A DNA stretch of 64,000 nucleotides, taken from contig MU858057.1 of assembly GCA_033297075.1 (NCBI GenBank), forward strand, positions 186,001 through 250,000, written 5' to 3'. The position numbers were made by a program, and so were the translations under genes. The notes below the pieces were generated by a model, which saw only the letters and a program-made list of their open reading frames with translations, did not search any database and was not told the origin of the DNA. This DNA is from Rhypophila decipiens. Lineage: Eukaryota; Ascomycota; Sordariomycetes; Sordariales; Naviculisporaceae. Shown in pieces: positions 34,700 through 47,000 of this stretch (positions within the stretch are counted from its first letter, which is position 1; each line of letters begins with the position of its first letter).

Positions 34700-36115
34700 T
34701 TACACCATAATCCTCCTCAACCCCTCCGTCCCGCCCAAAACCCTCCGGCCCGTAACAGCACACCTCCCCTCTCCACTCTCCCATTTATCTTTTCTTCCAT
34801 TGCCCCCTTTTCCTCCCTCTCCCTCGTCATTATCACCAGCAGCAGCAGTAGCCAAAGGGGGCGGACCACCAGCCATAAACCCCTCCTGCCGTGCATGCGT
34901 CCCCGTAAGCCACTTGTGAATACAGGTATAACAATAGACAATCCCCGTCTGACAAGCCGTAGGATTGACAATCTCGTCCTCACAAATAGGACACTGATCA
35001 CTCCTCTCCGGCGCCGGGACCGTAAATATCGGAAGCAGCGAAATCGATGAAATCGGAGCGTTAGCCTTGAGTTGTTCCTCCTTTTCCTCTTCGCTCTCTT
35101 CCTCCCCAGCAGCAGATTTGTTTGCTTGAGCCTGAGCAGCCTGTGGTGGTGCAGTTGCAGATGCAGGTGGTAACCCATCCACCACAGGCGGCGGGAGATC
35201 CAGACTCTCAGCCGCCTTGCGACTCAACTGCTTGGCAAAATCACTCGCATACCACCACTCCAAGAACTTGAGCGCAAAGATGCTCGTCGGCAGAACAAGC
35301 GACAATCCACCCATCATCCTAGCACTGACATTCCTGGGCGACAAGAAAAACGAGCTACTCGTCCCCGCCGCAGGTGGTGCTCCCCCCGCCCCTCTCCCAG
35401 CTGCAGCAGCAGCAGTCTTGTTGGCCAACGCCTGTTCAACAGCTCTATAATCCGCCGCACCCATGCGTCTAACCCTTGTCCCAATGAGCCACAGAAACGG
35501 ATCATGATACTTGGAGTTATCAAACAGGTAGGCCAAGTTAAACGCCAGCAGCGCAAAGTAATACGCCGCGTTCACGCTCGGATAGACATTCCGCAGAAAC
35601 CAGCGGTAGTAGTGTAGGACCCTGTCCTTCCACCCCGCATGGGCAGGAAGCCTTGTGTATGCACTCCCCAGCAACGCCCTGGGCGCATTAACCTCGTAGC
35701 TCTCGTCCAGCTTCCTCTTGAGGTACGGAATCCCCACCATGACCAGCAAATTCCTCCAGACATCCTTGCTCGTCAAGCGGAGGGACTCGCGCACGACATT
35801 GGGCGCTGACCTCGCGGCGCGTGGGATCTCGGCGGCGAGAGCCTTCTCGCGCTTGAGGCCGTAAAAGTTCTCGGTAAAGGACCCGCCGCGGGTGCGCAGG
35901 TAGTGGCCTTCTACGAGCAGGCCGGCGAGGGCGTAGAGCTCGTCGAACGAGTTGAGGATGCGCAGGAGGTAGCGCGGGTTCCGTCTTGTCGCGACGACGA
36001 GCAGATAGCGCAGCGTGGGCGGGAGGAGGGAGGCGAGCTGTTGCTCCGAGAGGAGCTCGAAGAGGGAGGGTTTGCCGTCGTCGAATGTCCCCCGGAGGGC
36101 GGTTACGAATTCCAT
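34700..36115 (-). CDS. PEX12: Peroxisome assembly protein 12 (peroxin-12), 471 aa, single exon
   Basis: The protein opens [27 protein letters not shown] and keeps the peroxin-12 motifs SLRPTLRY-like [40 protein letters not shown], and the Pex2/Pex12 domain with [21 protein letters not shown]. The RING-like domain starts at residue 375 (CPIC) and continues [18 protein letters not shown], with a final Cys at 452. PEX12 is a membrane ubiquitin ligase that, with PEX2 and PEX10, ubiquitinates the import receptor PEX5. Two low-complexity insertions stand out: an Ala/Gly block near 233-250, and about 35 Gly/Asp/Glu/Lys-rich residues between the two halves of the RING. The incomplete zinc-ligand set agrees with the known atypical PEX12 RING. 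Identification is secure. Confidence 0.94.
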   Translation of the reverse strand: MEFVTALRGTFDDGKPSLFELLSEQQLASLLPPTLRYLLVVATRRNPRYLLRILNSFDELYALAGLLVEGHYLRTRGGSFTENFYGLKREKALAAEIPRAARSAPNVVRESLRLTSKDVWRNLLVMVGIPYLKRKLDESYEVNAPRALLGSAYTRLPAHAGWKDRVLHYYRWFLRNVYPSVNAAYYFALLAFNLAYLFDNSKYHDPFLWLIGTRVRRMGAADYRAVEQALANKTAAAAAGRGAGGAPPAAGTSSSFFLSPRNVSARMMGGLSLVLPTSIFALKFLEWWYASDFAKQLSRKAAESLDLPPPVVDGLPPASATAPPQAAQAQANKSAAGEEESEEEKEEQLKANAPISSISLLPIFTVPAPERSDQCPICEDEIVNPTACQTGIVYCYTCIHKWLTGTHARQEGFMAGGPPPLATAAAGDNDEGEGGKGGNGRKDKWESGEGRCAVTGRRVLGGTEGLRRIMV

Positions 36116-36999
36116 TTTTCTTCTTTTTTTCCTTTTCTTTTTCGGGGATTTACCCGTTGTGAAACTTTCGGTTTTGTATGGCTTGGCTCGGAAAGGGCCA
36201 GTTTGTTGGTAGGTAGTAAGTAGGTTAATATTGTAATTGAATACGTGATTGTCTTTTGTAATTGTGATATATGGTCATTGTCGTATACGGGGTAGAAAGC
36301 ATCGTTTGTCTCGTTGTTGCGGGATTGAGATGGTTGGGATGATGAGAACCGTGAAATGTCGTCAGTCAGTCCACAGTCCACTGCATGTAATGCCGCGGCT
36401 AAAGCTTGCCAGGGGTGGCTCTGGGGCCCCGGACTTTTGTTCCCGGGATCTTGGCGGCTTATCGATAAAGCTTTACAGGGCTTCCCTTGCCGAGGCAGAT
36501 CCTATTTTTTCAGGGTCAGGCTGATCTGTCAACCATGTAAGTCAACGTCACCTTAACAAGACAAGGCTGGAACTCTAACCTCTGGCCTTCTAAACACTCA
36601 TGACACTGTCAACTGTAGTCGAGCCAAAAAATCACAGTGATGGGATTCGTGGCTTGATTGAATGTAAGGAAACAATCACCTTCCTTACGTCGTGGTGGTT
36701 GAACGGCCCTTGGGTCTGTATGTATCCCATCTTGGAAGTTGAGCGGGGGCGAAGAGAACTTTAGCAACCTCTGTCTGTACCGCGCGCCAGCATAGGGGCT
36801 CACTTTGCGTGTATCCAGGCCCATACCACCAGCTTAAGCAAAATGGCTCGCTTAGAATTATAACATTATCTATCCATGCTTGATACACTGTTCCCTTAAA
36901 TCATTATTCGAAACCCCGTCAAACAGGACCGTCTTCCTCCCAATCAACTGCATTCCCGGACTACGTCATCCAGCAAAAAATAAATTTCAGCCCAGCCAA
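36116..36999. other. Intergenic region: PEX12 promoter and 3' flank of the F-box gene
   Basis: It begins with a pyrimidine-rich stretch directly upstream of the PEX12 ATG (36117-36142). No gene seen. Confidence 0.5.
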
Positions 37000-39440
37000 T
37001 TAATACATTCCTAGGTCATCATCTTCGCCCGACTCATCATCCTCGACCGGCTCATCATCGTCAAATGGGTCTTCCAGTTGCAGGGCTGGAACTACGCCGA
37101 GACTATCAGTATAGTCTCCATAGTCCTCAAAGTCGTCTTCGTCCCCCAATTCATAGAAATCCTCAACTACACCGTCACTTTCTGACTCGTAATCCTCTTC
37201 CGAGACAGAGTCCGGCTCAGCTTCCTCACCCTCAGATTCGTACAATCCTAATACTCAGAAAGGGGAAATTAGCCATATTTCTGCGTGCTAATGGCAGCTT
37301 TCTGGGCATTAGAAAGCGAGGAGAAGCAGTGGGAATGATTGGGGACGGGGGCGAGGACTTGCCCATCGACCCCCAACCGGATAGTAACTAGCCCAACAAG
37401 AGATACACATCATTCTTGACTCATAACTAATCTGTTTGATAAAGACATGCAGAATAAAGAAGCAACTTACCCGGGTCCATGAGTGCGACTTTAAGATGTG
37501 CAATCAACCTGTCATTCTTATTGCCGCCGTCATTGTCGTCGTTCACTGGTTTCTTATTTGAGATCTTCCAGAACGCTGTTGGGCCACATGGGCCATGGGG
37601 GTCATGGTCTCTGTCCGTGGTGGGCGCAGATTAGCAAACAAGCCACGACGGAACGTGAAATCATGGGAGGACATACTTGTCAAACCAATTTCCGACAACA
37701 CCCCTGCCGGATTTCAACCCTCCAATTTGAATCCCTTCACTTTTCCATCTCTCTTCGCCTTCAAAGATTGAATATGAAGTCCAACGGACCTCGCCCTCTG
37801 GCGTCATCCGAACCGTCCCGCGGATATCCGAATCAGCATCGTCTTGCCACAGCTCAGAGGCGTCAAGGCTTCGCGATTTGCCGCTAAAGGTCACGACAGG
37901 GTAGTCGGGGTGATCGCCTTCTCCTGGGTCCTCAATTTTGGTCACGCTGATTTTCATTACTATGATTCGTGTGGCCTCGCCTACGTTGAGAAGAGGGCGC
38001 GGGACGTTGTCGGGAATGGCATCACCGACGGGAAAGTTATAGTGGAAGAAATCGTTGTAGTCTTATCGAAGGTGCAAGATTGAGCATTGAATCTCGTCAG
38101 TATATCTTGTCTTGGGGGAAGAGTCCCGCTCAAGAGCGCTTCCAGGACTGGTGGGACAGGAATATTTCAAAGTTGACTCACCGATGAAGCATACAACCCT
38201 AAACCAAGTCCCAGTGACACCGTATGGATCCTCCCTGTTTTTAGCCTTTTCTTGCCCACTCTTCTCCCGCTCTCCGCTCTCCTCATCCTCACCCACATCA
38301 AACCTGTCATCGTAACCCCAGGAGATGACAGTTCCCCAAGGCCAGTAACTCCCTGGCCAGCTTCCCGCGAATGGCTTCATCCAAAGAGCCCAGACTAGAG
38401 GCCATTTGTCAAGCCTTTTCTTCCTCAAATTGGCTTCGATGACCAACAGAATCGCCTCTACCTTCTCCCAGTCAACCCTCCAGCTCCCATCATTCAGGAA
38501 CGGACCCCACCCGGACCCGGTGGTGTACTCCCTCAAATCATACACCTTTGAGCACGCAAACGGACGTATCCTAGAAATGATGCTGTCACTGGACCTCGCC
38601 GCTGTGGTATTATTACGGCTGAGTTGATCGAGCATGGGCAATGCCATGCCAAACAATGAGTGGAGCTTGGCACTTTGCTGGTGAATAGCATTGGGAGGGT
38701 TCTGGAAATGCTTTCTCCCGCCGCGGGCACGCTCAAAGATAAACGAACGGGTGAGGAATGCTTCCCGTGTCTCCTCGGAGGAGAAGAGAAAGTTCAAAAA
38801 GCTAATGTTCCGCGGGTGAGACGGGTAGACCATGGCGTGAAGGGGATAATGCCAGCTTCCGTTGCCTTCAAAAGGCAGCGATGGGCTTTCGACATCCTTC
38901 TTGTCCCCTTCTGTTCGGCTAGCATTCCAAAGGAGACGAACAACAGCTGCGAGAACAAAAGGGAGATGTGATTCCTGGAATCGTAAAGATAGATGTCAAT
39001 GGTTGAATACCACATATTATCACAAGACAAGGTCCCTTTCCTCTTCCCTTGAAGTCTGGATGAAAGTCATATTGCACTGGATGTGCTCATTTGCGGTCAA
39101 CGAGGGGTTTCTTACTTTATGGGTATTCTGGCTTGAGCAGATGCGCTGCAAGCGAACTAAGTCGTGGATTTCCCGCTCCCATTCGATTTTTTTGCCGGTG
39201 GGTGGTGTGTCCTGTAGATTTTAAGTGAGGACCTTATCAGTGCATGTTTACTTTCTATCCAGTTTCTTGCAGGTGACCTACCAGGGCACGGTGATAGATG
39301 CTGCGATAGACCGCAGTGTTCCCTTTGAGAGTGTCATTCAGGAAGTGGCATGTTCGAATGATGCTGCCCAGGTCTTGTGGTTCCACGTAGCCGAGGATGT
39401 GGTGAACCAGCTCGGGAGGAAGCTGTAAAAGGGTGCCCAT
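37000..39440 (-). CDS. F-box domain protein with acidic C-terminus, six exons, about 606 aa
   Basis: Predicted exons are 39440-39282, 39211-39116, 38974-38182, 38061-37677, 37610-37471 and 37247-37000. Each junction has a GT donor (GTAGGT, GTAAGA, GTGAGT, GTATGT, GTAAGT) and AG acceptor and keeps frame. An F-box occupies residues 6-50 (LPPELVHHILGYVEPQDLGS...SIYHRAL). The central part resembles the substrate-side domain of a large ascomycete F-box family: TGSGWGPFLNDGSWRVDWEKVEAI, a Trp-rich WPLVWALWMKPFAGSWPG, and near the end NWFDKDHDPHGPCGPTAFWK. The last exon adds about 80 strongly acidic residues (many Asp/Glu, ending DDDLGMY). It is probably an SCF substrate adaptor. The 223-nt last intron is the least certain join, so the acidic tail might be skipped in some transcripts. 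Confidence 0.82.
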
Positions 39441-40809
39441 GTTTTAAAAAAAAGCCAGGCGAGCTTGGTACTGACAGGCAAGAGGGTAGAAATAGAGATA
39501 CAAATCTGCTCTCTGGCGTGGAAGATAAATATTGATACTTTCAGAGGAATGATGACGGTTCGGGTCCCAAGAACAGAAAGTAATGTAAATAACGTCGAGA
39601 CGAGGGTGCAAATCAAAGTGAGTTCTCAATCAATGACGTTGTTGAGAAGCTGGCGATGATGAGCAAACTTGCCATCACGAAGAGGCCGGGAGTACAAACG
39701 CATGCACGTGTGATGGGGGAAGGATATAATGCTGGGATCGGAGTTAGATGTCGATGAGAGATTAGCCCCGAGTTTGCAGAGCCTTAAGAAACGCGATCGA
39801 TGATGAGCTGAAAGAGCGACTGCATGAGGTAGGTGGTGGTTTGGAGTAATTCAGTATTAGCTTTGAAATATTACAGGCAGATAGGTAGCAGATACATGCA
39901 AAGTATTCCTTTCATACAGGGTATTAGTACTTCTTGTAACGTACCCCTACGGATAAAGTATACTTAACGGACTACTTAGCTTAGCTCGATGCGGGGCAAC
40001 GGGGTTAAGACGAGGAATCCGGTCCCGTTGCCATTCCGCCCGCCCCTCCGCCGCGCTTCCGTCGAGACTATACCGTAATGCTTAACTTCTGTGAAATGGG
40101 GGTACGGGATGGAAGGGCATGGATCGGATCAAAGGCCTTCAACAGAAATTTACTTGCAAGTCCTGCAGATACTTATGGATCAAGGACACCGCCGGTGATG
40201 GACGTAAAGTGAGAATTAGTTCCATTAAACCCTCAAGGGATCCATGTTATCCGCACAGCAAATCGGTATCAAACGACCGGATGCTGCCCGTTATATACAA
40301 GAGACAACCAAGTACAGATGAGTTATAGGCTAGGTAGTACAAAACACGAACAGACAGAAACGAAGAGGCAGGCAAATATCGCTCATGTGTAAATGTAAAA
40401 GTATCCAAGATATATAAAAACACACTGGGGTATAAGTGTAAAGTTAACAAACGGAGGTATATGCGGCTTAAGTGACGCGCCGAGATGCAGTAATGGTGCA
40501 ATTAAGGATAACATCCCACCAAGGACAGCGAAGGATATGTGTGCAAAGTGTGAAAGAGAAGGAGGAAAAGAAAAGCGTAACCATCAACATCATCATGCCA
40601 CCATTGTTTTCGTATCAGACCATCCTCCCCCCCAGAAAGTCCCTTTTCGTATCGCTCGGATCTTTTGATATGTACTTGGAGAAACCACCCTTTTCTTCTA
40701 AAAAAGAGATCCACTCCAATACCTCGTCATCCCATTACCGGGACTCGTTCAATTTTCTTTTTGATTTCCCCATACCCACTGTTTGCTCATCACCAAAGAT
40801 TGGACAGTT
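39441..40809. other. Intergenic region upstream of the F-box gene
   Basis: It holds the F-box gene promoter and the 3' flank of the C2H2 factor. The right half is AT-rich. No gene seen. Confidence 0.5.
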
Positions 40810-43800
40810 TCATGAGACAGTGCCGCCAGCATTCAGATGAATGCAGTTCCCAAGGAGAGTGGCGCCCTCGTGAAGCAGCTCCCATCTTGTCACCTCAAAC
40901 GTGTCCTTGAGGACCATCAGCAACGGTGTGGTTCGGTTGAGTCCCTTCAACGCCTTGAGTTCCTCTGGCGAAGATACGCTAGAGTACTTTACGAGGTAGT
41001 CTCGCATCAGCCGGACTCTGTCCTGGGGGGAAGTCGGCATCGGCGCCTCCGGGCACGGCCCCTCGAGAGCGAAACCATAACACCATACGACAAGTGCCGC
41101 AAAGTACAAAACCCATGGCCTGTTGAGAAGCACATCGTCGCGGGCCGAATATGGCTCGTCGGGATTGATATAGCCATTCGTCTTGGGGGTGCCAACGGCA
41201 TCTTGGAGCATCACGGAATGCAGGAACTTCAGCGCGTAATAAGTCGCATCACGCGCCTTTGCTGAAGGGGCCCAGACATCCCTCATCCGCCGCTGCGCGC
41301 TATTCAAATCTTGAGTCCCAATAGCCCGCCCGAGGAGCCTCTTGGCTCTTGCGAAAATCTGACAATCAACAATATCCACATGCATCGCCATATGGGCAAG
41401 GTGATGCAAGACAATCCGGCTCTCAAAGACGACATTCGCTTCGTTATTGTTGGCCGGGTCGAAGTTGTAGGGGTCCGAGTCCCTGTTGTGGAGAGTTTTG
41501 TCAAATTCGCTCTTCCATGAATCGAAAGCCCGGGTGAGCGTTCCTCGCCATTTGTCCCGTCCACCGAGCGCCTGCGAGACCCCACCTCCAAGCGAGTTGA
41601 CCTGGAGGTCCCGCTGGTTCATATGCCAGCTAACGCTGAGCAAGCCGGCCATCAGAATCGTCCGGCCGAACGAGTTCGTCTGCACTTCCTGGCCGCTGAG
41701 AGTTCGCTTCAGGCCCTCCAAGAAGGAAACCGGCTTGTTGCCGACCGACATGAGGTTCGCCTCGATCCGACCAACCTCGGACCCGCTAGTCGCTTTCCAG
41801 AGCTTGTCATCGCACGGCAAGGGCAGTCGCATCTCGTGGGCAACCATGACGGTCGAGTGGCCAAACATGGTGGCGTGGATAGAGTCGATGACGAAGGCCG
41901 CAAAGGCAGCACGCCGGGTAGATTCGTTGGTGATCCAGTGATTCCACCACTCGTCGGGGGTATGTGCCATACCAGACGTCGACGACTGCCTCGATCCGTT
42001 GGTCTTGTCGTCTCTGGGATTCGGTGGCGAGTCCAGAGCCGATTTCCCGATCAACGCCCTTCCGCGACGCATCAAAGTTATGGTTGTTGCGTGATGGATG
42101 TGGGCCCGCTCGTGGAGCTCTCTGGTAGAGTACATCTTTTCGTACACTTCGAGCAACAGAAGCGTCTGGAATACCCATAACTTGGCGGGAGGACGGCAGT
42201 TGGGGTCCTGGAACATTTCCCATCTCAGGTGCCAAGCCAGGAAGTTGGACAGCTGGGCACCTGCTTTGGTAATCTTTTGCCCGAGTGCCTTGTGCAGACA
42301 TGCCGCACCGATGGTCATCATGGCAATCAGAAGGAGGTTTGGTGTTTTCCCGGGCGAGAAGGTGGGCTTGTGCAAGATGGGGACCTGGTCGCTGAAGTGG
42401 ATCCAGTAAGACTGGATGTATTGCTGCATCATCTTGCGGCTCAGCATATGAGAATCGTCGTTCCGATCTCCTTCCAGAATGCTATCGCGCTGGCGCTCCA
42501 CTGGCGCATACCCGTTCTCGTGGAACCTTTTCTCGATAAACTCGAAGATCTCGGCCGCCTTTTCTTCGCTTATGACGGACTCGGGAACATCGGCGCCTAG
42601 CAGATTAGTAACCGACATGACTTGTTGAGGTCCGGAAACAGGTGGGAAGTATCCCATCTGATTGGCGTCGTTATAGTAAGGCATATTATATTGGTTTCCA
42701 TTGAACTCCCCATAACTAAGATTTGTTAGTGCACGGCAAAGCTTACCAACAGGGGAGTGCTCGCTTACTTGTACCCTTGTATTGGGACACCAGTCATGGG
42801 TGAACTCTCGCCGGGTGTGTTGAATAAATATGCCATGAAATCCTCAGGCATCCCGACATAGGGTGATTTGTTGAGCGTCCCTTCGGTTCCAAACACTGGC
42901 ATGGTCTGCTGCATGCTCATCTGGTCCAACAGCATCATCTCACCGGCGGCTTGCGGATGATGTTCGGAATAGTCCCCGGAGGTGGACGGGGCGTAATTCT
43001 GCGGCTCCTCCGGTGCGACAGTAGCCGACGATGGTGCGGCAAAGTCCGACGGAGGTAGTGTGAAGGGAGGGAAATTTTGCGGTGGTACGTAGGGCATGAC
43101 CCCCGAAGACTGGGGTGTGTTGGTCGGTTGGCTGTGATACCCAGGCTGCGTAGAGACCGGAGACAGTACCCCATAGGGCCCAACATTGGTTTGGACAGAT
43201 GGTCGTTGAGGCCCAGTTGGTGAATGATGGGGCGGCCGCTGCCCTTGCATGTGATAACCGCCATCGTGGCGCATAGCCGTGTAGTCGACGCCATTTGAGA
43301 AACCAGTCGGAGGCGTGTTGGTAATTGGTGTAAAGGGACTGCCCATTCCGTCTTTCGGGGACTGGTACTGCATGGTCAAAGGCCGCTTGTAGCCGGTGCC
43401 GGGTCGGTTAACTTCCGGTGACGCGGAGCCTGCCGGGGCAAAAGGGGGATGGTGGTCGGCTATGGGAGAACCCTGGCCCATCATGTCTTTGCGGTTCAGA
43501 GCCGAGCCTTTGGCGGTATGCCGGTCTTTGTGTCGATTACACAGGTCTAGTCGGACAAATGTTCGCTGGCAGTCACCAATACCACACTTGTACACTTGCT
43601 TGGGGTTGTGATTCAACTGATGTCGGTATCTAATGGGGGGGACAAGCGTCAGCATCACACCTACGACAGCAGGTTTGGGAAGCTTACAGATGCTCTGCTC
43701 TCGAGTAGCTCTTCCCACATCCTTTCTCTGGGCATTCAAACTTCTTGTCGAGGCCCTTGCGGCTTCTTCGCCGTTTCCGTGCCGGGCCATCCGAGTTTGA

Positions 43801-44034
43801 AGAGTTGGCATGGTTTCCGTCAAGGTCTCCATCCTCATGGTCATCGATATCGAGGCCATCGACATCCTTGTCGTCAGACCTGCTCCGACGCCGACCTCTC
43901 TCGCCCTCATCTTCCTGCTTGATCATGTGAGGCGGTGTTGGTTCCTGGAGCTGTGTCATGTCGGCCTTGGAACGTGGTCCAGGGGAGAATGAGGTCTTGA
44001 TGTCAGAGGGCTGAGCTATGAGAACCTGAGTCAT
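40810..44034 (-). CDS. C2H2 zinc-finger transcription factor with fungal-specific regulatory domain, three exons, 1037 aa
   Basis: Exons are 44034-43688, 43629-42769 and 42715-40810. The introns are 58 and 53 nt; intron 2 has a clear CACTAACA branch site. The region before the fingers is acidic and carries RKRRRSRKG, a likely nuclear signal. Two C2H2 fingers follow: Cys101/Cys106/His119/His123 and Cys131/Cys136/His149/His153. Intron 1 splits finger 1. Residues 155-400 are Pro/Gln/Ser-rich and disordered. From about 430 the protein matches the fungal_trans regulatory domain: YWIHFSDQVPILHKPTFSP, LLLIAMMTIGAACLH, LWVFQTLLLLEVYEKM and RRAAFAAFVIDSIHATMFGH. Two C2H2 fingers plus this domain are the layout of AmdX/Klf1-like regulators. 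I cannot name the orthologue safely. The start ATG at 44034 gives MTQVLIAQPSDIK. Confidence 0.9.
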
Positions 44035-47000
44035 AATTGAATCGCCGTTTTCCAACCTCCGAACTGGAACCGGGGGTTTCCTTTTCTTATTTCTGGAAAC
44101 GAAGGCCTGTTCGGGGCCTTATGATTGAGGTAGAGCACTTGAACTGGATAGAATTTGTCCTACTGGTAACACCAAAGCGGGCGTTGTGTTGGGCTCGCAC
44201 TCGACCTCGCCAGACTGCTTTGACCCGACCTCAGGATATCATGGCAGCGGGCATAACTGGGCGTTTCGGAGAAGCAAAGTAAAGATGACAGCACAACTGA
44301 GTCTGGCTTCCAAACAAAACGTTATGATGCGGGAATAGATGGCCAGAGACTGGATAGTCACCAGCCACGTACGTTATTGGTGACCGTTGACCTCTCTGCT
44401 GCCTTTTGCTCCCTTGTGGTCTCTGGTCTCTGGTGGCAGTCAGCACTTGGTATTCCCGTTGAGCAACGATCGGCGAAAGAAAAACATTGGAAGCACAGAG
44501 TGCCTGCCGCGAGGTGCGGGAAGTTGGAGGGTATTCCATTCGGGTCATTTCGAGGCGCCCAGGCTGGGTGGCCACTGGGGAGGCTAGACGGAGAGGGGGC
44601 GACCGGGGTAGGCGGGCAGCTAGGCAGGGGGACAGGGACTGGGGAAGCATTGCGGGAGAGGGGTGGGGTGAAGCTCCAAGCAAACTGCAACGAAACTGGT
44701 GGACCAAGCACTCGGGTGGAGCTCGTACCAACAATGAAGAAAAAACGAGGGATAAAATCTTTTCTTTTTGTCTTGGGGCGAATTGGATGATGAATAAGGA
44801 AAATGGGGGGTTCAGCCATCAAACAAGCGCATTGTTGAGAGCTGTCAGATGCCATTGGAGACAAGCCACGCTTGTAAGACACCAAAACGGTAGTGTCCGG
44901 CAGACATCTAGCAGCATCCTTTTTTTTTTTCTCGAAATGACATGATCTGCTTCCTCTTCTCTCTCTGTCTTGTTACAATTGTAACCGCAACCACTACATC
45001 ACTGAAAGACGGACGAGAGAGCTTAGGTGGCGATCAACTGGTCACGCCGGAGGCTGCATCGACTCTGACGCGCTGTGGCTGGTTTTACCTAATAGAACAA
45101 GAGTGCATTGCATACAACCCAAATCCCATGAGATGAAGACTGGCAACAGACAGCAGGGCCAACTGGAGATCGGGATCTGGAGATGGCCGTGGGGAAGATA
45201 TACAGAGGGTTGGGTGAGAGGTACGGGGAAGAGGCGTGAATACATATATGAAGAAAAAAAAGACTGGAGCGTACCTGACAAGAAAAAGCGCGGTGCAGGG
45301 CGTGGGACGAGTGTTGCTTTCGGCCAGACTCTCTGGGTCGTGGATGAGGATCCCCTCACAGCAAGTCAAGACTGGTAACGAACTGGATGGTTATGTTCGG
45401 TGTGACTTGGTTGTATGTCTTGTTCTGGACGTGACTTGTGACGTGACGCGAGTTGATGGTAAAGAGCCACGATCAAAGCTCGCACAAGGACTGTCTCTGT
45501 CGTTGTAGAACTTTCCCCAGAAAATGTCAAGGCTGTCTGTCCGACCTTGGCCTCCCGCGGGTCAGAAATGGTGTTTCTGGGGAAGTGGGAGGATGGGAGG
45601 AGAGGCCCAGAATCTGAGCGGCGGGAGTGTGGGGGTCTTTTTATGGCTCCTTGCCTTCCCGGGGCCAGTATAAAAAGGGCGACGGGTCGACGGGCAGGTA
45701 CGGCATGCAAGCCTAGAGCGTCCAGTTACGGTACGGTAACATACGGCCAAGCAAAAGCCGCACATCCGTGGGTCTATAATCTCGACTTGCACCTTCGTGC
45801 AGAGGCTGCAGTACGGGGTAGGATGGAGGAAATTCCGCACCTGTCAGTACGGAATGGTGTACTGTACGTGCGCACAATAATTCTCTCCGCTTGTTCCATG
45901 TCCCCAGACTGGCACTGCTTCGTGACATATTTCGATACCTGAGTAACGGTTCGTGGTGTGTCGCACGATCTAGCAATCCATACGGGACATTGCGGACTGT
46001 ATTTACTCTACGGGATTCCACCACAGGCCCAGGCATCCTCCATGTTAGCAGGCTATGCGTTAAATGGAGCTGGATGGATATTTCCTCACAGCTCATCGCT
46101 CTGTTGCGGTCGAGACTCTCAAGATGCTGCTGGCTAGCTGTTGTGCACGCTAGGCGGCTGGGAAGTGCCTGCTCGAGGGGCTTGGCACGTCATAAGACCT
46201 GCCATGCAGTGTAAACCAGCCAGTCCAGGTGGTTGTCCTTACAAGCATAATAACCCATCTTGGTTATGGTTTTAAGTTGTTGATTCTCGCATTTGATATT
46301 GACGGGTTTACCTTGACTATACGCAACAACCAAGAGGGCCGTTGGCCAGTTCCAGTTCCAGTTCCAGTTCCAGCTCTGGTTCCATCCGGGCCGGGCAACT
46401 GAGTACGTACCCCGTACGGAGAACATGTCAGTGAGCCGAACCTTCCCCTCGACGGAGACGTACATGAAAACATGGACACCACACCACACCAATGACAAGG
46501 TGACCAGACACATGCTCGGGCATCCACCTCCTGGAGGATCTGGTGGGGAAGCACGCGGCTTCTCAACCTCTGGACCTCTGGTACAAAAAGGCTTCGACAT
46601 GGAGTCTGGCGTCTCCGCAACCTCATCGGATCGGAGCGGAGCGACGGGTAACAGGAGCCTGCAGAGCTGCAAGTCCTGCGGCTCACCTCATGCGATGCTC
46701 AGTGGAGTCGACAAGCTTGAAAGCAGGAAACATTGGCGACTGGAAGCCGTATCAGCAACAGAAAACTCAAGATGAGGTAAAAGAGGATTGATGTTCGCAC
46801 TGAATACTGATGATTGCCCTGCACAGAAGATCCTCCTTATTAGTCCGCGGCATTGGCCTTCCCGTCGTCTGGACTTGATGCACAAGTTGGGATGGTCTCG
46901 GCCATGATCGAGAACAGACCCTCCCCTCACCCAGGTAGCCACACCATCAACTCTTCACATCGTCGCCTGCATACTCGGCAGCAGCCAGCAGGTGGTGATT

